From contig CALKUK010000014.1 of NCBI GenBank assembly GCA_937996655.1, positions 248,001 to 312,000 of the forward strand: DNA of 64,000 bases, in the 5' to 3' direction. A program made the position numbers and the translations under genes. The first letter of the stretch is position 1. Each line of letters opens with the position of its first letter. Below the pieces are notes generated by a model. It saw only the letters and a list, made by a program, of their open reading frames with translations, was not told the origin of the DNA and did not search any database. Shown piece by piece: positions 62,075-64,000 of the stretch. This DNA comes from an uncultured Sphingomonadaceae bacterium. Its GTDB lineage: Bacteria > Pseudomonadota > Alphaproteobacteria > Sphingomonadales > Sphingomonadaceae.

Positions 62075-62638
62075 ATGATCACACGCATCCGCGAAGTGCG
62101 CCGCGCCAAGGGGCTGACCTTGGCAGATGTTGGCGCGCGCTGCGATCCGCCGACCACCGCGCAGACGATCGGACGTCTGGAAACCGGCACGCGCACCGTG
62201 TCGGTTGATTGGCTCAACCGGATTGCGCTGGCGCTTGGGGTTGAGGCCGGGGATCTTGTCGAACTGCCGGAACGGGCGGACCTGCCGGTCGCAGCAATCC
62301 TCGGCGCCGACGGAGCGAGTGCACCGCGCCATGAACAGGTGGCCGCAGCGCCCGCGCCGGACGCGGGGTCGATTGCCGTTCTGGTCGATGCCGGGGTGGG
62401 TGACTATCGGGCCGGTGACCAGATTTGGTGCGCGCGGCTTGCGCCCGATGGGTTTGCAACCGCTCTCAACCGGGATGTGCTCGTCCCCCGTCCGGCGGGT
62501 CGCTATGTGTTCGGTCGGCTGATCGGGCGGCAGGACGCGCGGCTACAGATCCTGCCGCTAGGCGCGGGGGCCAAACAGCAAATCTTTGATGATCCGGCCT
62601 GGATTGCCGTCGCCACGCGACTTGTCCGCGCGCTTTGA
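62075..62638 (+). CDS. XRE-family regulator with S24-like C-terminal domain
   Basis: 187-residue regulator. Residues 1-60 are an HTH (IREVRRAKGLTLADVGARCD, then TTAQTIGRLETGTRTVSVD); a linker of Ala/Pro follows, then a beta-rich C-terminal domain (WCARLAPDGFATALNRDVLVP, YVFGRLIGRQDARL) resembling the LexA/CI sensor domain, but I do not see the Ser/Lys cleavage pair. It is divergent from the DUF2855 gene, which may be its target. Confidence 0.8.
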   Translation: MITRIREVRRAKGLTLADVGARCDPPTTAQTIGRLETGTRTVSVDWLNRIALALGVEAGDLVELPERADLPVAAILGADGASAPRHEQVAAAPAPDAGSIAVLVDAGVGDYRAGDQIWCARLAPDGFATALNRDVLVPRPAGRYVFGRLIGRQDARLQILPLGAGAKQQIFDDPAWIAVATRLVRAL

Positions 62639-62752
62639 AACAGGCTCTATGACAGGAATTTAAGGCGCATTTCATTTGCTCCCACCGGGGTCCGGCTCTA
62701 GCCCAAAGGCATTCCGGTCCGGCGGTCGTCCGGCCCATTGAGGGGAGTTACA

Positions 62753-63643
62753 ATGCGCAAGACGTTTTCTTTCATGCTTCTGGCATCTGCCGCAATCGGC
62801 CTTGCCGCATGTGGCAACAGCGGATCGGACAGCATTCCCGAAGGCCAGACCGTCGCCCGTGTCGACAATAAGGATGTGACCATCCATGAGCTGAATGCCG
62901 AACTGAGCGGCGCGCAGCTGCCCAGCGGTGACGCGCGCAAGCCTTATGAGCAGGCCGCCCTTCAGCGGATCATCGACCGCCGCATTCTCGCAGATCTTGC
63001 GCGTGAGAAGAAGCTGGATGACTCACCCGAATTCGTCTTGCTGAAGCAGCGCGCCGAGGAACAGGTGCTTGTCGAACTGCTGCAGAAGAATATCGCCACG
63101 GCCGCCAAAAAGCCGACCGTTCAGGAAGCCAAAGCCTTCATCGCGGGGAACCCGACCCTCTTTGCCAACCGCAAGGTCTTGGCGGTTGATCAGATCATCT
63201 TCCCCGTGCCCAAGGACCCGAAGAAGCTGCAAGAACTGGCTCCGCTGAAGTCGATGACCGATGTCGAAAAGTGGCTGATCGACAATGGCATTCAGTATCG
63301 CCGTCAGCCGACCCAGCTCGATACGCTTCAGGTGCCGCCGGAAATGGCCACGAAGATTGTCGGGCTCCCCGCCGGTGAAGTGTTCGTTGTGCCCGCCAAT
63401 GGCGCTGTCTCCGCGAATGTTATCACCGACAGCAAGGCGCAGCCCGTGACCGGTGATGAGGCCAATAATGTGGCCATGCGGATGCTCGCCAACAAAGCGA
63501 TCCAGGCCGCCGCGACCAAGGAGCTTGAAGCCGAAGTCAAAAAGCGCCGCGACGCGGTGACCTATCAGACCGGCTTTGCACCGCCTAAGGCTCCGGGTGC
63601 GCCGGGTGCCAAGCCGGCTGCTGCGGTTCCCGCAAAGCTCTAA
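62753..63643 (+). CDS. EpsD-like peptidyl-prolyl isomerase lipoprotein
   Basis: 296-residue lipoprotein with a signal ending GLAACG (residue 19). The body resembles the SurA/PpiC and EpsD family: an N-terminal helical part (ARVDNKDVTIHELNAELSG, RRILADLAREK), a PPIase-like middle (RKVLAVDQIIFPV) and an Ala/Lys C-terminus. EpsD genes occur with exopolysaccharide export and glycosyltransferase genes, as here. The GAGGGGAG before the ATG is a good SD. Confidence 0.75.
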   Translation: MRKTFSFMLLASAAIGLAACGNSGSDSIPEGQTVARVDNKDVTIHELNAELSGAQLPSGDARKPYEQAALQRIIDRRILADLAREKKLDDSPEFVLLKQRAEEQVLVELLQKNIATAAKKPTVQEAKAFIAGNPTLFANRKVLAVDQIIFPVPKDPKKLQELAPLKSMTDVEKWLIDNGIQYRRQPTQLDTLQVPPEMATKIVGLPAGEVFVVPANGAVSANVITDSKAQPVTGDEANNVAMRMLANKAIQAAATKELEAEVKKRRDAVTYQTGFAPPKAPGAPGAKPAAAVPAKL

Positions 63644-63658
63644 CGATCTTGGAGAACA

Positions 63659-63700
63659 GACAGGCGGGGGGACGCGATAGCGACCTCCGCCTGTCCATTT
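63659..63700 (+). terminator. Possible terminator or attenuator before the glycosyltransferase gene
   Basis: Nine-pair stem GACAGGCGG with CCGCCTGTC around a 19-base loop with further pairing, then CATTTT. The T-run is short, so it may only partly stop transcription. Confidence 0.5.
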
Positions 63701-63719
63701 TCAGGCATGGGCCTTCTAC

Positions 63720-64000
63720 ATGACGGACGCACCAGAGCTGTCGATCCTGATGGTCAATTGGAACACGCGCGACATGACGCTGGCGTGCCTGCGGTCTGTC
63801 TTTTCCGAAACGCGCGACACCTCGTTTGAACTGATCCTTGTCGACAATGGGTCGGCAGACGGCTCGGCGGCGGCCATCGGGGCGGAATTTCCTCAGGTGA
63901 AGGTCATCGCGGAAAGCGAAAATCACGGCTTTGCCAAAGCCAATAATATCGCGGCCAAAGTCGCGACCGGCCAGTATCTCCTGCTCCTCAATACCGACAC
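63720..64000 (+). CDS. Glycosyltransferase family 2 (truncated by window end)
   Basis: 94 N-terminal residues are visible. They begin MTDAPELSILMVNWNTRDM and show the GT2 features: the nucleotide-binding VDNGSADGSA, NHGFAKANNIAA and the beginning of the LLLLNTDT acidic motif. Rhamnosyl-type or exopolysaccharide transferases start in the same way. It follows the EpsD-like gene and probably continues an exopolysaccharide locus to the right. Confidence 0.88.
   Translation, partial: MTDAPELSILMVNWNTRDMTLACLRSVFSETRDTSFELILVDNGSADGSAAAIGAEFPQVKVIAESENHGFAKANNIAAKVATGQYLLLLNTD

Overview
The window is gene-dense, GC-rich and almost entirely chromosomal housekeeping sequence from an alphaproteobacterium. 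Sphingomonadales is the best fit. The pointers are the gene neighbourhoods (argS, SPOR protein, nagZ, scpA, scpB, tatABC in one line; dnaX, SRP RNA and ybaB together; a ferredoxin beside two cysteine desulfurases), a large signal-peptide TonB-dependent receptor, DUF4402 proteins, and dispersed palindromes of the kind 'cttcgacaagctcag'. I cannot name a genus. No phage, transposase, integron or CRISPR array is visible.

Layout. 1-6344 (minus): one long co-directional cluster for arginyl-tRNA synthetase, a SPOR cell-wall protein, NagZ, condensin partners ScpA/ScpB and the Tat translocase (TatC runs off the left edge). 6449-9783: monofunctional transglycosylase, YbaB, DnaX, the 4.5S SRP RNA and a ferredoxin. 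9780-11935: two tandem cysteine desulfurases that with the ferredoxin form an Fe-S or thio-transfer supply unit. 12026-13804: hydrolase, MarR-like regulator, FolE. 14103-17069: solitary TonB-dependent receptor with a strong terminator. 17273-20216: rpiB-glyA-nrdR-trmJ-like unit. 20269-24336: small secreted protein, rpsD, M28 peptidase, agmatine deiminase and a membrane protein. 24333-28304: acetyltransferase, acyl-CoA carboxyltransferase, esterase, N-carbamoylputrescine amidase. 28532-34602: UDG, FolK, tRNA-Lys, IlvD, lipoprotein, NAD(P)HX repair enzyme, RNA methyltransferase. 34628-38683: MAPEG pair, a repeat-flanked GIY-YIG gene, a deoxyhypusine-synthase-like enzyme and an ornithine-type decarboxylase. 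38834-46735: serine/threonine dehydratase, small membrane proteins, TldD, two DUF4402 proteins around a zinc-finger gene, ABC ATPase, NadB, and an XRE/membrane-protein pair. 46846-55340: ThrS, 3-hydroxybutyrate dehydrogenase, zinc metallopeptidase, LD-carboxypeptidase, DegP-like protease and HflC/HflK. 55412-64000: Mrp, CoA-binding protein, inositol-phosphatase family enzyme, TldE, UbiA, RsmE, a DUF2855 protein, an XRE regulator, then an EpsD-like lipoprotein and a truncated glycosyltransferase that probably open an exopolysaccharide locus continuing past the right edge.

Two themes run across the window. Polyamine metabolism is spread over about 16 kb: agmatine deiminase, N-carbamoylputrescine amidase, an ornithine/diamino-acid decarboxylase and a bacterial deoxyhypusine synthase homologue that keeps the catalytic lysine. 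Together these could make putrescine by two routes and then a larger polyamine such as homospermidine. Second, at least nine palindromic intergenic repeats of two or more families sit mostly between convergent gene ends, and two copies of one family directly flank the GIY-YIG gene. That flanked gene and the polyamine set are the most interesting items; nothing here proves a wholly new system.
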